Below, in pieces: positions 6,762-7,278 of a DNA stretch of 7,278 nt. Position numbers and translations under genes: made by a program. Origin of the DNA: Oribacterium sp. UBA3737 (lineage in GTDB: Bacteria > Bacillota_A > Clostridia > Lachnospirales > Lachnospiraceae); assembly GCA_002371295.1 (NCBI GenBank), contig DFGZ01000206.1:1-7278 (forward strand), in the 5' to 3' direction. How positions within the stretch are numbered: position 1 is the first letter of the stretch; every line of letters starts with the position of its first letter. The notes under the pieces were generated by a model that did not search any database, was not told the DNA's origin, and saw nothing but the letters and a program-made list of their open reading frames with translations.

Positions 6762-6776
6762 GAATCCCCGTGGATT
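6758..6776 (-). terminator. Weak possible terminator after the aminotransferase gene
   Basis: Minus-strand sequence six bases after the aminotransferase stop codon can form a five-pair stem AATCC/GGATT (6772-6776 with 6763-6767) with an ACGG loop, followed by C and four T. The stem is short and the U-tract poor, so termination here may be incomplete and some transcripts could continue into the GH13 gene. Confidence 0.3.
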
Positions 6777-6782
6777 ATCTGT

Positions 6783-7277
6783 TTATTTCAGTCTGCTCAC
6801 AAATTTTTCTATCCTGTCCAGAGCCTTCTTCAGATCCTGAAGCGAATATGCATAGGAGATACGCAAAAATCCTTCGCCGCAATCCCCGAAGGCGGTACCT
6901 GGAACGAGAGCCACCTTTTCTTCTTGAAGAAGTCTCGTTGCAAATTCCTCCGAACTCATATTAAAGCGTTTGATGGACGGAAATACATAGAAAGCCCCAT
7001 AAGGCTCAAAACACTCCATGCCCATCTCTCTCAAACGTGTCACCAGATATCTTCTTCTCTCATTATACGACTCTCTCATCTTGGCTACATCATCGTCACC
7101 GTTTTTCAGGGCTTCAGTAGCAGCATACTGTGAAGTTGTGGGAGCGCACATGATAGCGAACTGATGAAGTTTGAGAATCTGCTGCATTATGATCTGAGGT
7201 CCGCAGCAGTATCCAAGTCTCCATCCGGTCATAGCATAAGCCTTGGAGAAACCGTTGATATAAACAGTTCTCTCACG
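6783..7277 (-). CDS. Class I/II PLP-dependent aminotransferase, C-terminal part (5' end outside window)
   Basis: The frame is open to the right edge, so the gene starts beyond the window. The visible 164 residues begin RERTVYINGFSKAYAMTGWRLGY. This contains the SKxxxMTGWRxG signature of fold-type I, subgroup I-gamma aminotransferases, with the lysine that binds pyridoxal phosphate at codon 7242-7244. Also visible are the phosphate-contacting arginine in GWRLGY, the YGAFYVFP segment, LVPGTAFG, and the substrate carboxylate-binding arginine in GFLRISYA near the end. The enzyme transfers an amino group between an amino acid and a 2-oxo acid in the cytoplasm. The relatives are AspC/PatA/AraT-like enzymes. 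The specific substrate cannot be settled without the N-terminal half. An ATG at 7232 lies inside the signature and is not a start. Confidence 0.92.
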   Translation of the reverse strand, partial: RERTVYINGFSKAYAMTGWRLGYCCGPQIIMQQILKLHQFAIMCAPTTSQYAATEALKNGDDDVAKMRESYNERRRYLVTRLREMGMECFEPYGAFYVFPSIKRFNMSSEEFATRLLQEEKVALVPGTAFGDCGEGFLRISYAYSLQDLKKALDRIEKFVSRLK

Positions 7278-7278
7278 C

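Noticed and set aside
1..7278. CRISPR array, tRNA or rRNA gene, insertion sequence, phage or defence system
   Set aside because: No regularly spaced repeats, cloverleaf-like sequence, transposase or integrase protein, or defence domain was seen on either strand.

Overview
The window looks like chromosomal DNA from a low-to-moderate GC Firmicute, most likely a gut or rumen member of the Lachnospiraceae (Butyrivibrio/Roseburia-like). This rests on strong AGGAGG-type ribosome binding sites before almost every gene, short gaps between co-directional genes, and the style of the proteins. It is inference, since no marker gene is present. No RNA gene, insertion sequence, CRISPR array or phage gene was seen, and no gene-free stretch exceeds 300 bases.

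Layout from left to right. Bases 2-682 (+) hold the 3' end of an unrecognised gene whose product ends in two membrane helices. Bases 683-813 are a convergent intergenic region with two diverged copies of a roughly 50-base element, one carrying a GC-rich hairpin. On the minus strand follow an unrecognised 205-residue soluble protein (814-1431) and, upstream of it, a TcdA-type ThiF/E1-like enzyme of tRNA t6A cyclisation (1494-2252). These two probably form an operon driven by a promoter with a perfect TTGACA box near 2311. A strong intrinsic terminator at 2336-2364 separates this pair from the next gene.

The minus-strand block 2378-6650 comprises an APH-fold small-molecule kinase (2378-3127), a glycogen branching enzyme GlgB (3270-5294) and a cytoplasmic GH13 alpha-amylase/neopullulanase-like enzyme (5325-6650). 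The GH13 and glgB genes are 30 bases apart and should be co-transcribed. Together they would trim and branch alpha-1,4-glucan inside the cell, in glycogen or maltodextrin metabolism. The kinase has its own candidate promoter and may be separate. The right edge (6783-7277, minus) holds the C-terminal third or more of a class I PLP aminotransferase, cut by the window just upstream of its Schiff-base lysine.

Most of the window is ordinary housekeeping and central carbon metabolism. No clearly new system was found. The points worth a second look are the structured duplicated intergenic element, the unrecognised partner of tcdA, the basic N-terminal extension of GlgB, and the kinase placed next to the glucan genes.
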